A stretch of 20,549 bases of DNA from Richelia sp. UBA3308. Its GTDB lineage: Bacteria; Cyanobacteriota; Cyanobacteriia; Cyanobacteriales; Nostocaceae. The first letter of the stretch is position 1. Each line of letters begins with the position of its first letter. Shown in pieces: positions 1-7,470 of this stretch. Made by a program: the position numbers and the translations under genes. Location of the stretch: NCBI GenBank assembly GCA_002361335.1, contig DESS01000170.1:1-20549 (forward strand), in the 5' to 3' direction. Under the pieces are notes generated by a model. The model saw only the letters and a program-made list of their open reading frames with translations. It was not told the DNA's origin and did not search any database.

Positions 1-14
1 GTTTCAAATCCATT

Positions 15-34
15 AGTCCACCTAATGGTGGACT
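15..34. repeat. Perfect 8-bp-stem hairpin at left edge
   Basis: Positions 15-22 (agtccacc) and 27-34 (ggtggact) are perfect inverted repeats around a 4-nt loop, taat. A second perfect 7-bp stem follows at 51-57 (gcggagc) and 66-72 (gctccgc). No T-run follows either stem, so a terminator role is not supported. They look like part of the GC-rich intergenic repeat material that fills 1-290. No gene to the left is visible. Confidence 0.6.
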
Positions 35-133
35 TTGCTTGTGTAGTAGCGCGGAGCCATCAATAGCTCCGCCGACCGGTAATAAAGCGCCAGATACTTC
101 TAAAATATCCTCTTATACCGTTTCTGTATAAAG

Positions 134-275
134 ATGCCCCCTTCTCCAGCCTACGCAGGTAAGCTTTGTTACGATAGCCGAGGCAGCGCGTTGCGCGGGA
201 ACAAGCGCGTTGTAGCGACTGCTGTCCAGCCTTCCAGGCTGCGGGCGCTACCCGCGTATCCTCATGGAGAATTGG
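134..275. repeat. GC-rich structured intergenic repeat
   Basis: This block is much richer in GC than the AT-rich surroundings. It is full of nested inverted repeats, for example gtagcg with cgctac, and cagcc with ggctg around ttcc. Open frames cross it on both strands but show no protein family features. Similar low-information GC-rich repeats are scattered between genes in Nostocales genomes, and that is the likely identity here. The rest of 1-337 holds no gene that I can support. Confidence 0.45.
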
Positions 276-292
276 TATTAATTGTTAGTTAT

Positions 293-341
293 CAATGCCC
301 AATCCCCAATCTTCAATCCCGAATCTTCAATTCGCAATCAA
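293..341. repeat. Heptanucleotide tandem repeat (caatccc type)
   Basis: Seven degenerate heptamers run in a row: caatgcc, caatccc, caatctt, caatccc, gaatctt, caattcg, caatcaa. This is a short tandemly repeated repetitive sequence of the kind common in heterocystous cyanobacteria. Its right end overlaps the stop codon of the nuclease gene at 338-340, so the repeat may have shaped the last codon of that protein. Confidence 0.75.
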
Positions 342-1138
342 TTATTCTTATCGACTCGACTTTCAATTACCTGCTGAATAGATTTTGGTACTTGAGTGAG
401 AAAATCATAACCTGTCTTGGTTTCGATTTCATCGACTGAGACTAAATATCTTTTCCAGTCATCGCTGGTATTTTGACGATTGGTTACGTTTACAGCAATA
501 ACTCTTGTATTATTAGATATTCCTCTTATACCTTGTCCGAGTTTATCTAAAACCACAATAACTTTCCATGTGAATCTAGGCGCGGTAACTTGTTTCTTTT
601 TACCAATTTTTCTGGAATCACCATCAACGCCAGCAATAATATAAAGTTCTTTACCTTGCTTTACTAAATACCGACAGTATTCTTCTAACTCTCGCCATGC
701 ACCGCGATTATTATCGGGAGTTTGGGGGATAATATTCGTCATTAAGAAAGTAGCTGAATTATCTTCTACAGTAGCTGTTCTATCGGCAGAAGGAACCATA
801 TGCCCCCGATCGTAACCACTACCGGTGTAATCATTTGCTTTTACACGATACCAGTTTTCTGGTAGCGAATCATCGGCACGGAAATCATCTTGACGTTCAA
901 TATTACCCAACCAATTTTGATTAAGTTGCCAAGCTACCCAGTTGGCTGTACCTCTTTCACGATTGTATGATAAAGCATATTGGGGTTTTACGATTAAATA
1001 ATTATTTGGATTTTCCCCTGCATTACTGGGATTACCCATTGCTAAATGAGGATTAGCTGGTCGTGTTAACAGTAGTTGACAGCCAGTAATCAAGGTGAGC
1101 AGGAGTATGGAAAGAAAAAAAACTAGTTTTCGTTTCAC
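338..1138 (-). CDS. NucA-type DNA/RNA non-specific endonuclease, lipoprotein
   Basis: This 266-aa protein belongs to the DNA/RNA non-specific endonuclease family (the Anabaena NucA / Serratia nuclease type), which cleaves DNA and RNA with a Mg-bound active site. The family signature DRGH is at residues 110-113, with H113 as the expected general base. The metal and helix segment NRGAWRELEE follows, with N144 and E152 spaced as the Serratia Asn and Glu are. The N-terminus is basic then hydrophobic and ends in a lipobox, LITGC, with Cys20 as the lipidation site. The enzyme is therefore predicted to be exported and membrane-anchored, whereas classic NucA is a soluble secreted protein. The start is GTG and no clear ribosome binding site precedes it. 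No NuiA-like inhibitor gene is recognisable nearby. The family call is secure; the lipid anchor is inferred from the motif. Confidence 0.93.
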   Translation of the reverse strand: MKRKLVFFLSILLLTLITGCQLLLTRPANPHLAMGNPSNAGENPNNYLIVKPQYALSYNRERGTANWVAWQLNQNWLGNIERQDDFRADDSLPENWYRVKANDYTGSGYDRGHMVPSADRTATVEDNSATFLMTNIIPQTPDNNRGAWRELEEYCRYLVKQGKELYIIAGVDGDSRKIGKKKQVTAPRFTWKVIVVLDKLGQGIRGISNNTRVIAVNVTNRQNTSDDWKRYLVSVDEIETKTGYDFLTQVPKSIQQVIESRVDKNN

Positions 1139-1238
1139 AGTAGTTTTTGCAAGTTGCTGTAATAAAGTATTCCATTCTTAGGCTGCCTTTGAAAAGGGGA
1201 GATTTTACATATTTCAACTCCTGCATTTGTAAAGGTAA

Positions 1239-1589
1239 TTATCGATTATTGATTACAGAAATATGAACCAACATTAACTGTTTTTCGTTGTCAAGTGTCT
1301 TCAGTAAGGGACTTGTAATTGCTTTTTTTGCGATGGTAATTTGTACCTCTAATGGCAAGTTTTCAAAATCTATTTCTTGTTTACGATGATTATCATTTTC
1401 CGGACAATGCCATTCGTATTTAACAGTAAAATTTTTATACAGGGACCATTTACTAATCGCTCCATACTTGAGATGAGTAAGGTCTTTTGTACAAGTGACG
1501 ATGAGTTCTGATTGCATTTCTACTGAAAGATTCATAAATGGAAATGAAGTATAATGATTGCTTTCTATGATGTTCGATAAACTAATCAT
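1239..1589 (-). CDS. Hypothetical protein
   Basis: I do not recognise this protein. From the ATG at 1589 it has 116 residues; an in-frame TTG at 1622 would give 127. I prefer the ATG because the longer leader crosses an inverted repeat (1594-1613). The product is soluble, with no signal peptide or membrane helix. It is mixed in character, with a central Trp/Tyr/Lys-rich part (around KWSLYKNFTVKYEW), one Cys in each half and a C-terminal segment that looks helical and then strand-like. Base composition is AT-rich like the spacers, and the neighbours suggest no function. Confidence 0.5.
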   Translation of the reverse strand: MISLSNIIESNHYTSFPFMNLSVEMQSELIVTCTKDLTHLKYGAISKWSLYKNFTVKYEWHCPENDNHRKQEIDFENLPLEVQITIAKKAITSPLLKTLDNEKQLMLVHISVINNR

Positions 1590-1593
1590 TATT

Positions 1594-1613
1594 TTGTCAT
1601 ATATATGTGACAA
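1594..1613. promoter_or_regulatory. Inverted repeat TTGTCA-N8-TGACAA before small gene
   Basis: A perfect 6-bp inverted repeat with an 8-bp AT spacer lies 4 bp upstream of the preferred ATG of the 116-aa gene. The size and symmetry fit an operator for a dimeric repressor or a hairpin in the 5' leader. No regulator is identified, so this is a pattern only. Confidence 0.3.
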
Positions 1614-1669
1614 TAAAGTCAATTTTTTAAAATTAACGAAAAATATGTACAGTTGATTAGTGATTAAAT

Positions 1670-2056
1670 TTAATTTTCGTAAATTTCTAAGGGTAAATTG
1701 TCAGGATCTTGAAAAAAGGTGAATCTTTTTCCAGTAATCTCATCAAGCCTAATATCTTCTACAGCTATACCTTTTGAATTTAAATCCCGAACGGTTGCTT
1801 CTATATCATCCACTTCAAAAGAAAGATGTCTTAAACCACAAGCTTCTGGATTGCTAAATCTTTGCGGGGGATTGGGGAAAGAAAAAAGCTCAATTTGGTC
1901 GTTTTCTCCAACTCGTAAATCTAATTTGTAAGAGTTTCTCGAATCGCGAAAGGTTTCCTTTATAATCGAAAAACCTAAAATTTCTGTATAAAACTTTTTG
2001 GAAAGTTGATAATTTGAGCAAATAATTGCTACATGATGGATTTTATTGGCTTTCAT
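1670..2056 (-). CDS. VOC-family protein of the YaeR / GloA2 type
   Basis: This 128-aa protein matches the glyoxalase / vicinal-oxygen-chelate fold closely and resembles E. coli YaeR almost end to end. Segments such as IELFSFP, PEACGLRHL, KRFTFF and DPDNLPLE are retained. Expected metal ligands are visible at H8 (in KIHHVAI), E56 (in QIELF), H77 (in GLRHLSF) and E124 (in LPLEIYE). The two beta-alpha-beta-beta-beta modules of a single VOC monomer account for the whole length, so the gene is complete. The true substrate of YaeR-type proteins is not settled, and glyoxalase I activity should not be assumed. It is cytosolic, with an ATG start. It lies 170 bp downstream of the VWA gene, on the same strand. 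Confidence 0.9.
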   Translation of the reverse strand: MKANKIHHVAIICSNYQLSKKFYTEILGFSIIKETFRDSRNSYKLDLRVGENDQIELFSFPNPPQRFSNPEACGLRHLSFEVDDIEATVRDLNSKGIAVEDIRLDEITGKRFTFFQDPDNLPLEIYEN

Positions 2057-2097
2057 TGTAGGTTAGTAATGGATTAAAGGTTTGTTGCCCAGACTGA

Positions 2098-2152
2098 GTA
2101 GTGAGGAGGAGTGAGAAGTGAGTAGTGAATAGTGAGGAGTGAGTAGTGAAAA
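2098..2152. repeat. Heptanucleotide tandem repeat (gtgagta type)
   Basis: Degenerate 7-bp units gtgagta, gtgaata, gtgagga, gtgagta and gtgaaaa run in series. The same family occurs in the opposite orientation at 16096-16116. It lies between the VOC and VWA genes, followed at 2170-2240 by a pyrimidine-rich run of cctccttgt / ctccccat units. Confidence 0.7.
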
Positions 2153-2164
2153 GCTAATAATTAA

Positions 2165-2238
2165 TTCTCCATCTCCTTGTCCCCTTGCTCCCCCTGCTCC
2201 CCTTGTCTCCTTGTCTCCCCATCTCCCCATCTCCCGGT
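2165..2238. repeat. Low-complexity ctcc/ccttg repeat
   Basis: Imperfect repeats of ctccttgtc, ctccccctg and catctcccc fill this stretch just beyond the 3' end of the VWA gene. An open frame on the minus strand crosses it but overlaps the VWA gene in another frame and is composed of repeat sequence, so it is not called. Confidence 0.6.
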
Positions 2239-2250
2239 TTCCTATTTAGA

Positions 2251-3498
2251 TTAAGAATCTTGTAATGTAGTTTTGGAAACGATTCTGGTTTTCTTTTTAT
2301 CGGCTTCTGATAATTCTTCTCCAGATTGTAAGCGGGTAGCTGAAGTTTGTAAAACAGTTGCTGCGCTGTTATCTCCCATTTGCAAAGCTGTTTTTGCTGC
2401 AGTTTGTAACATGGTAGCAGCACCAGCGCGATCGCCTTGTTGTAGTTTGGCTTCTGCAAGCTGGGTTTGCCGATACTTTGCTAGTGCTAAAACATAGGGT
2501 TGAACTTGTGGATTGATTGCAGGTTCGTATGCTCTAACTGCGTTAATTTCTACAGGGATAGTTTCTGAAACTAAGCCGGTTATGTTGTCTGCTGGATTAT
2601 CATAACGAACTTGTAGTTGAGCTATAGTATGAGTACCTTCAGGTAATTGTCCCAGATAAATATTTGCTAAAACTGTTCTTTTGCTATCCTTCATGATGTC
2701 ACCCAAACGCACGGCGAAACGTCCGTCTGCTTCCTGTTGTACTGGTAATTCTATAGTATCAGGGAATACTTGGGCAACGGGTTTGAGTTCAGCAAACCGT
2801 AGCTTGGGGATAAAAGAAAATAACAGATAAGCATTGGTTAAACCGACAGTTTGAATGCGGCTGAACAATTGATTAAACTTATTTTCTGCATCCGTAGGTT
2901 GTTCGATATGGGATAAACTGCCACCGCCAGCATCCGCAATTTCTTCAAGAACATCTTGGTTCCAATTATCACCAAAACCTAAAGAGTTCAAAGTTAAACT
3001 GTAGTCAACGGCTAATTTGGCAAATTTTAAACAGCGATTATTATCACCATGTTCATTTTCACCATCAGTTAATAAAAACGCTTGGGAAACTGCTTCTTTT
3101 TTACCTTTTGCTAATTCTTCTATACCTAAACGCAAACCTTCATCTATGGAAGTACCACCATCAGCACTGAGACGATTTATTTGTTTTTTGATACCTTCTC
3201 TATCTTCAATTAGTTGGTTAGGAACTAGTACCTTAGCACGGTGATCGAAAACTACAACACTAAGGCGATCGCCATTTTTGAGTCGATCGACGATGCGGTT
3301 TGCGGCTTGTTTAACAGTTTCTAACGGACGACCGTTCATGGAACCGCTATGGTCTAAAATCAAGCATAAATTCAGGGGAACATTACGGTCGAGATTTTCT
3401 ACCCGAGCGGTTAAAGAAACTGCCAACTGACGTTGAGAGCTTGATTGATTTATATCTAGATTAGTATCATTAAGTTCGGGCAACAAGCTAACTTTCAT
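2251..3498 (-). CDS. von Willebrand factor A domain protein
   Basis: This 415-aa protein contains a VWA domain at about residues 40-215 with a complete metal-ion-dependent adhesion site: DHSGS at 49-53, a Thr in the segment GGTSIDEG, and the Asp of LLTDGENEH. The following 110 residues form a beta-rich module, and the C-terminal 90 residues are Ala/Gln-rich and helical, resembling the tail of many cyanobacterial VWA proteins. There is no signal peptide or membrane helix, so it should be cytosolic. VWA domains of this kind mediate Mg-dependent protein contacts. No MoxR ATPase partner lies in the window, so a vWA-MoxR pair cannot be shown. The start is the ATG at 3498. The specific partner is unknown. 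Confidence 0.88.
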   Translation of the reverse strand: MKVSLLPELNDTNLDINQSSSQRQLAVSLTARVENLDRNVPLNLCLILDHSGSMNGRPLETVKQAANRIVDRLKNGDRLSVVVFDHRAKVLVPNQLIEDREGIKKQINRLSADGGTSIDEGLRLGIEELAKGKKEAVSQAFLLTDGENEHGDNNRCLKFAKLAVDYSLTLNSLGFGDNWNQDVLEEIADAGGGSLSHIEQPTDAENKFNQLFSRIQTVGLTNAYLLFSFIPKLRFAELKPVAQVFPDTIELPVQQEADGRFAVRLGDIMKDSKRTVLANIYLGQLPEGTHTIAQLQVRYDNPADNITGLVSETIPVEINAVRAYEPAINPQVQPYVLALAKYRQTQLAEAKLQQGDRAGAATMLQTAAKTALQMGDNSAATVLQTSATRLQSGEELSEADKKKTRIVSKTTLQDS

Positions 3499-4059
3499 AT
3501 TGGTTGCGGTTCCTTGGACGGAATAAACATTATATATAGATAACTCCAGGATGCAGCTAAGTCGCTACGGAAAAGTCCTGTATGGGTTCAATATATTAAA
3601 TGATATTCATAATCGCACTTGGGGAAAAATCAAATTAATAAAATTAAGAATTAAATTAGGAGCAATCTGTAAACTGACAGCATACTTTATCTTTATGAAG
3701 TACATTTAGACCAGCAGGGATGCCCCGCAGTCGCTCATGGGGGAGATCCCCAAGACTGCGCTGTTCTCCGTACCACAAGAGTTTTAAAAAATAATACTCT
3801 ACTCAAAATATAAACAAGCGTGCTGTAGTTGAGAAAAGATGTTTTTATTTAAGTAATTGTATTTTTTGTCACCTTATAGCATTATAAGTCCCAATCCTAC
3901 AATTGTGCGAAACCATTAACCCTTAACCAATAAAGCGGCTTATTCACGCATCCTAAACTACAAATTATCAAAAGTGAGAAATCCGTACCTTTATAGTCGT
4001 TATCCGTTGCGTTAGTATGTACAACAGTTAATAGCGTTAATCTAGGCAACGGTTGAAAA
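3499..4059. other. Intergenic region between divergent VWA and clpR genes
   Basis: This 561-bp divergent spacer must hold promoters for the VWA gene (minus) and clpR (plus). Apart from repeat copy A (3703-3828) it is AT-rich with no convincing ORF. A minus-strand open frame at 3897-4079 overlaps the clpR start and has no family features. Confidence 0.5.
3703..3828 (+). repeat. Inverted dispersed repeat, copy A
   Basis: This stretch matches the reverse complement of 7337-7446 over its whole length. The identical core reads gcagtcgctcatgggggaga, then ctccgtaccacaagagtttt, with an AT-rich tail (actcaaaata, then gctgta). Copy A has about 16 extra bases in the middle (around 3746-3763) that copy B lacks. 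The two copies face each other and flank clpR, clpP3, the J-domain gene and the Uma2 gene. There is no coding potential and no obvious terminal repeats, so it may be a degraded miniature element. Confidence 0.85.
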
Positions 4060-4725
4060 ATGGAACATTCACCCATCAAGGCTATGCAAGCGCCTTATAC
4101 GGGCGATAATTTTTATCGCACACCACCCCCAGATTTACCTTCTCTGTTGTTGAAAGAACGTATTGTGTATCTGGGAGCGCCACTGGTGCCAGAAGTCACA
4201 AAATTAATCATTGCCGAGTTGCTTTATTTGCAATCCGAAGACCCAGAAAAGCCAATTAAAATTTATATTAATTCTGTTGGTACAAGCTTTGGCGATCAAC
4301 CTATTGCTTTTGAAACAGAAGCTTTTGCCATATTCGATACGATGAAGTACATCAAACCTCCGATCCATACTATCTGTATTGGTCAGGCGATGGGTATGGC
4401 TGCCATGTTACTTAGTGCTGGAACAAAGGGTTGTAGAGCAGCTTTACCTCATGCTTCTATTGTTCTCAAGCAGCCTATTAGTGGTACTAGAGGACAAGCA
4501 ACTGATATTCAAATTATGGCAAAAGAGGTATTTGTCAATAAAGAAGCAATGGTTGATATCTTTAGTCGCAACAGCGGACAAGATAAAGACAAAGTTAAAA
4601 AAGATATGGATCGCTTGTTCTACATGACACCAGAACAAGCTGTAGAATATGGTTTGATTGACCGAGTTTTTGAAACTAAATCCCAAATAGCTTCTGGATC
4701 TAGTGCACCAGCTGGAGTTCTATAA
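4060..4725 (+). CDS. clpR: ClpR, proteolytically inactive ClpP paralogue
   Basis: This 221-aa protein has a full ClpP fold but lacks the whole catalytic triad. By alignment with the following active ClpP, Ser is Gly112 (in GQAMGMAAM), His is Lys137 (in SIVLKQP) and Asp is Leu186 (in MDRLFYM). These are the hallmarks of ClpR, known from cyanobacteria and plastids. In cyanobacteria ClpR assembles with ClpP3 into a mixed heptameric ring that works with the ClpC chaperone. An N-terminal extension of about 30 residues precedes the ClpP core. The start is the ATG at 4060. The gene lies 168 bp upstream of clpP3 on the same strand, the arrangement expected for co-expressed partner subunits. Confidence 0.96.
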   Translation: MEHSPIKAMQAPYTGDNFYRTPPPDLPSLLLKERIVYLGAPLVPEVTKLIIAELLYLQSEDPEKPIKIYINSVGTSFGDQPIAFETEAFAIFDTMKYIKPPIHTICIGQAMGMAAMLLSAGTKGCRAALPHASIVLKQPISGTRGQATDIQIMAKEVFVNKEAMVDIFSRNSGQDKDKVKKDMDRLFYMTPEQAVEYGLIDRVFETKSQIASGSSAPAGVL

Positions 4726-4893
4726 AGAATGCTCTTGGAGTGGTTCTTCGAGCAGTTTATTGTTGTAATAAATTAAAGTCTAAGGAGAGCGGGGGCAGGA
4801 ATAAATTATTACTATTTTTGATTATTCTCACGTCACGTATAACTTCTAGATTGTTATTATCATCCCCAATTAATTACAAACGGAGTCGAAAAT

Positions 4894-5490
4894 ATGCCAA
4901 TAGGCTATCCTAGCGTTCCTTACAAGATGCCAGGGGAACAGTTTACTCAGTGGGTTAATATTTACACTCGCCTTGCTCGCGATCGCATTATTTTTCTAGG
5001 TGAAGAAGTAAACGATCAGATTGCGAACGAAATCATCGCTATCATGTTGTACCTTGATTCTGAAGACCCAGGCAAGGACATTTTTCTTTACATAAATTCA
5101 CCAGGTGGTGTGGTAACATCAGGTTTGGCGATTTACGATACCATGCAGCACATTAAGTCTGACGTGGTAACAATATGTCTTGGTTTAGCAGCTTCAATGG
5201 GTTCGTTCTTGCTTGCTGGTGGAACCAAAGGTAAGCGATTAGCGTTACCTCATTCCCGAATTATGATTCACCAACCTTCCGGGGGTACTCGGGGACAAGC
5301 AACCGACATTGAAATCGAAGCCAAGGAAATTATACGGATCCGTCACCAGTTGAATGGCATTTACGCGGCAAACACTGGTAAGGAGTTAGAAAAAATTGAA
5401 AAAGACATGGATCGCGACTTTTTCATGTCCGCCGAAGAGGCGAGAGAATATGGTTTGATTGATAAAGTGATTGAAGAGCGACCTGCTTAG
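4894..5490 (+). CDS. clpP3: ATP-dependent Clp protease proteolytic subunit ClpP3
   Basis: This 198-aa protein is a complete ClpP serine peptidase subunit. The triad is intact: S101 in LAASMGSFLL, H126 in MIHQPSGG and D175 in DRDFFMS. Adjacent clpR strongly suggests that this is the ClpP3-type paralogue, whose product forms the ClpP3/R ring and degrades substrates delivered by ClpC, with ClpS1 as an adaptor in cyanobacteria. The start is the ATG at 4894, preceded by a purine-rich stretch, aaacggag. The 168-bp gap from clpR is longer than in a tight operon and could hold a second promoter. The paralogue number is inferred from context and similarity; the ClpP family call is certain. Confidence 0.96.
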   Translation: MPIGYPSVPYKMPGEQFTQWVNIYTRLARDRIIFLGEEVNDQIANEIIAIMLYLDSEDPGKDIFLYINSPGGVVTSGLAIYDTMQHIKSDVVTICLGLAASMGSFLLAGGTKGKRLALPHSRIMIHQPSGGTRGQATDIEIEAKEIIRIRHQLNGIYAANTGKELEKIEKDMDRDFFMSAEEAREYGLIDKVIEERPA

Positions 5491-5501
5491 TTTTGATGAT
5501 G

Positions 5502-5558
5502 TTGGGCATGGGGCATGGGGCATGGGGCATGGGGCATGAGGCATGGGGCATAGTTGGT
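5502..5558. repeat. Heptanucleotide tandem repeat (gggcatg)
   Basis: About seven units of gggcatg run from just after the clpP3 stop codon, with one variant gaggcat. This is the cleanest of the heptamer arrays in the window. It directly follows clpP3, where a terminator would be expected, and no T-run hairpin is seen there. Confidence 0.85.
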
Positions 5559-5639
5559 TTGTGGTTTTTAAGTAGCTTCTGACTTTTCATACTATGCTAG
5601 TGATCCAATCCCTATTTACACCTCTAATAGAGTGCAACT

Positions 5640-5706
5640 GTTTCCCAATTCCCAATGCCCAATTTCCAATTCCCAATTCCCAATTCCCAATGCCCTTCGG
5701 CCCAAT
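5640..5706. repeat. Heptanucleotide tandem repeat (ttcccaa) ending in tgcccttcggccca
   Basis: Units of ttcccaa and tgcccaa repeat about eight times and end in tgcccttcggcccaat. The same ending closes a second array at 7550-7584, so the two belong to one dispersed family. With the gggcatg array they take up much of the 378-bp spacer between clpP3 and the J-domain gene; the remainder (5707-5868) is AT-rich and should carry the promoter of the latter. Confidence 0.8.
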
Positions 5707-5868
5707 TACTGATTTTTGTTAAAGTGTAAATGATGAACTTTAAATTAGAATCTGAGTCTTTATTATTAAATAGCTACAGTTCCAAAGCTGTAAACATACT
5801 ATAATCAGTCACTTGCTTTAATAATTAGGTAAGCTGATAGTTGTTAAAAGTGCTCACGATAACTCGCA

Positions 5869-6510
5869 ATGGATCTTTTAGATTGCTACCGTTTATTGGG
5901 TTTAAGGTCGGGAGCTTCTTTTACCGACATAAAATCGTCTTACCGACGACTGGCGCAGCAGTATCATCCCGATATTAACCCGGATGATGAAAGGGCTAAG
6001 GAGAAGTTTATTGCCTTGACTGAGGCATATAAATTGTTGCTGGAAGTAATACCGCCTGCTGAGAAAAATTCTTCTGAACCAGTGTCGCCAGCGATGGGTA
6101 CGCCACAAAATCAACCGACACGGGTAAAGGAGACACGGCGGCAAAAATCACAATCGCCACCGAAGCAACCGCCCCCGCAAAAACCGAAAGTAAAACCGCC
6201 TCATGTTGCAGAAATTGAACGACGGTTAAAGTGGAAGAGTTACGAACAGTTACAGCAGTTTTTGAAGCAAAGACGTTTCCCGCAGGCTGTTGCTTTGGCG
6301 GAAGCTTTGGTGGAGCGTTTAGAGCAGGATGCTGAAGTACGGCAATGGTTAGCTATATCCTATCAGCTTTGGGCACGGGCTTTGATTGCTGAAAAACAGT
6401 TACTTAAAGCGAGAATTTATCTCAAGAAGGCGTTGAAAACCGATCCTAATAATAAGTCTTTAATTAATGAAGTGCAGCGGGATTTTAAGAAGTTGGAGCA
6501 GGTTTTTTGA
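5869..6510 (+). CDS. J-domain protein with C-terminal helical (TPR-like) repeats
   Basis: This 213-aa protein starts with a J domain at about residues 3-65, with the Hsp70-stimulating HPD motif at 33-35 and helix II rich in Lys/Arg. A Pro/Gln/Lys-rich linker (about 68-112) leads to a helical domain (113-213) that resembles two to three TPR units; the final segment KARIYLKKALKTDPNNKSL is typical of TPR. It lacks the Gly/Phe, zinc and substrate-binding domains of DnaJ, so it is a class C J-protein and would recruit DnaK to particular clients bound by its C-terminus. It follows clpP3 by 378 bp, and a proteostasis link is plausible but unproven. It is cytosolic, with an ATG start. Confidence 0.9.
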   Translation: MDLLDCYRLLGLRSGASFTDIKSSYRRLAQQYHPDINPDDERAKEKFIALTEAYKLLLEVIPPAEKNSSEPVSPAMGTPQNQPTRVKETRRQKSQSPPKQPPPQKPKVKPPHVAEIERRLKWKSYEQLQQFLKQRRFPQAVALAEALVERLEQDAEVRQWLAISYQLWARALIAEKQLLKARIYLKKALKTDPNNKSLINEVQRDFKKLEQVF

Positions 6511-6553
6511 TCGGTAATGATGTTGTTTACATCTATTAGAAACGTCTAGAAAA

Positions 6554-7132
6554 TTAACCATTTTTCGCTGGAATTTCCGCTTTTTGAAAAACTGCTTCAA
6601 CGGTAAATTCTAAACCTTGAAATAAAGAATCGGTAATTACTTTATCACCCATAAAAGTCTCTGGTGCTGCATCTGGATAAAAAACTGTGATGCTTCTAGC
6701 TTTACTGTCTACTACCCAAACCCGTAATACACCAGCATTTAAATAATCTTTTGCTTTAGCCATCATTTTTCCAAAGCTTTGTTCAAGTGAGATAATTTCA
6801 ATTACCAACTCTGGTGGAACTGGACAAGGTTCATCCTCATTCCAAGTTTTTGCTAAACGCTGATAGGAAATGTATAGCAAATCTGGTGTTGGAACCCAAT
6901 CACGTCCATTACGAGTTAATATTATTGACCATTCTGGATATATTTCGCCTTTTTCTACACAACATTCATCAATTAAAAAAAGAAGGATATGGGTAAGTTT
7001 GGAATAAAATTTTTTTGGCGAAATTTTGGGAATTGCTTGTCCATCAACGAGTTCGTAAGTGATATCTCCTTCACCAGGGGGAAGATTAAAAAATTCTTCT
7101 AGAGTTAGTTGTTTATTGAGTTGGAGTACCAT
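6554..7132 (-). CDS. Uma2-family (DUF820) PD-(D/E)XK nuclease-like protein
   Basis: This 192-aa protein is a full-length Uma2 protein, a restriction-endonuclease-fold family greatly expanded in cyanobacteria. The pattern is intact: E27 in YELVDG, D84 in VPTPDLLYIS, E112 in ELVIEIIS and a Lys at about 128 in AKAKDYL, followed by VWVVDSKARSITVF. Those acidic residues and the Lys fit a PD-(D/E)XK active site. The biological role of the family is not settled; nuclease function is inferred from the fold. It converges with the J-domain gene, and the two stop codons lie 43 bp apart. The start is the ATG at 7132. Uma2 genes are often mobile or duplicated, and no transposon ends are seen here. Confidence 0.92.
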   Translation of the reverse strand: MVLQLNKQLTLEEFFNLPPGEGDITYELVDGQAIPKISPKKFYSKLTHILLFLIDECCVEKGEIYPEWSIILTRNGRDWVPTPDLLYISYQRLAKTWNEDEPCPVPPELVIEIISLEQSFGKMMAKAKDYLNAGVLRVWVVDSKARSITVFYPDAAPETFMGDKVITDSLFQGLEFTVEAVFQKAEIPAKNG

Positions 7133-7212
7133 AATTTAATAGTTAGGATTTAACATTTAGGATACTAAAATTTTACATAAGTAGGTCAGCAGGAAAAATT
7201 ATAGTTTAGATC

Positions 7213-7244
7213 AGGCATTCATGCGCTTAGGCATTCATGCGCTT
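7213..7244. repeat. Perfect 16-bp tandem duplication
   Basis: The 16-mer aggcattcatgcgctt occurs twice with no gap (7213-7228 and 7229-7244) and is followed by agg, the start of a third unit. It lies about 80 bp upstream of the Uma2 start codon. The unit size differs from the 7-bp arrays elsewhere. Confidence 0.9.
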
Positions 7245-7336
7245 AGGTATAAGGTTTTGGACTTAATTCACTTTTCTTAACATAGTGATATTTTTTTGCG
7301 CCAACTTACTTAGTTATCTTCAATCTTAATTCTTAT

Positions 7337-7446
7337 ACAGCAGGCTCGTTTTTATTTTGAGTACAGTACTATATTTTAAAACTCTTGTGGTACGGAGAGG
7401 TCTCCCCCATGAGCGACTGCGGAGCATCCCTGCCCGTCTAAATCTA
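7337..7446 (-). repeat. Inverted dispersed repeat, copy B
   Basis: This is the reverse-complement partner of 3703-3828. It lacks the roughly 16-base central insert of copy A, so copy B may be the simpler ancestral form or may carry a deletion. Direct reading shows ctcttgtggtacggagag, then tctcccccatgagcgactgc. It abuts another stem-loop element at 7471-7544. Confidence 0.85.
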
Positions 7447-7470
7447 CCGGCGGCTCTATGAAATTAAAAT

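Noticed and set aside
1..34. CRISPR-like start (gtttcaaatcc) at the left edge
   Set aside because: The repeat does not recur in the window and no spacer pattern is present; the hairpin is explained by the palindrome.
134..439. Plus-strand open frame of 101 codons
   Set aside because: It lies in a GC-rich repeat and a heptamer array, overlaps the nuclease gene in antisense and has no family features.
2154..2459. Minus-strand open frame of 101 codons overlapping the VWA gene
   Set aside because: It is in another frame of the VWA gene and its C-terminal part is made of the low-complexity repeat.
2251..3498. VWA gene as the vWA member of a vWA-MoxR-vMAP conflict system
   Set aside because: No MoxR ATPase is in the window and the vMAP-type gene is 9 kb away; the VWA protein resembles a common free-standing cyanobacterial type.
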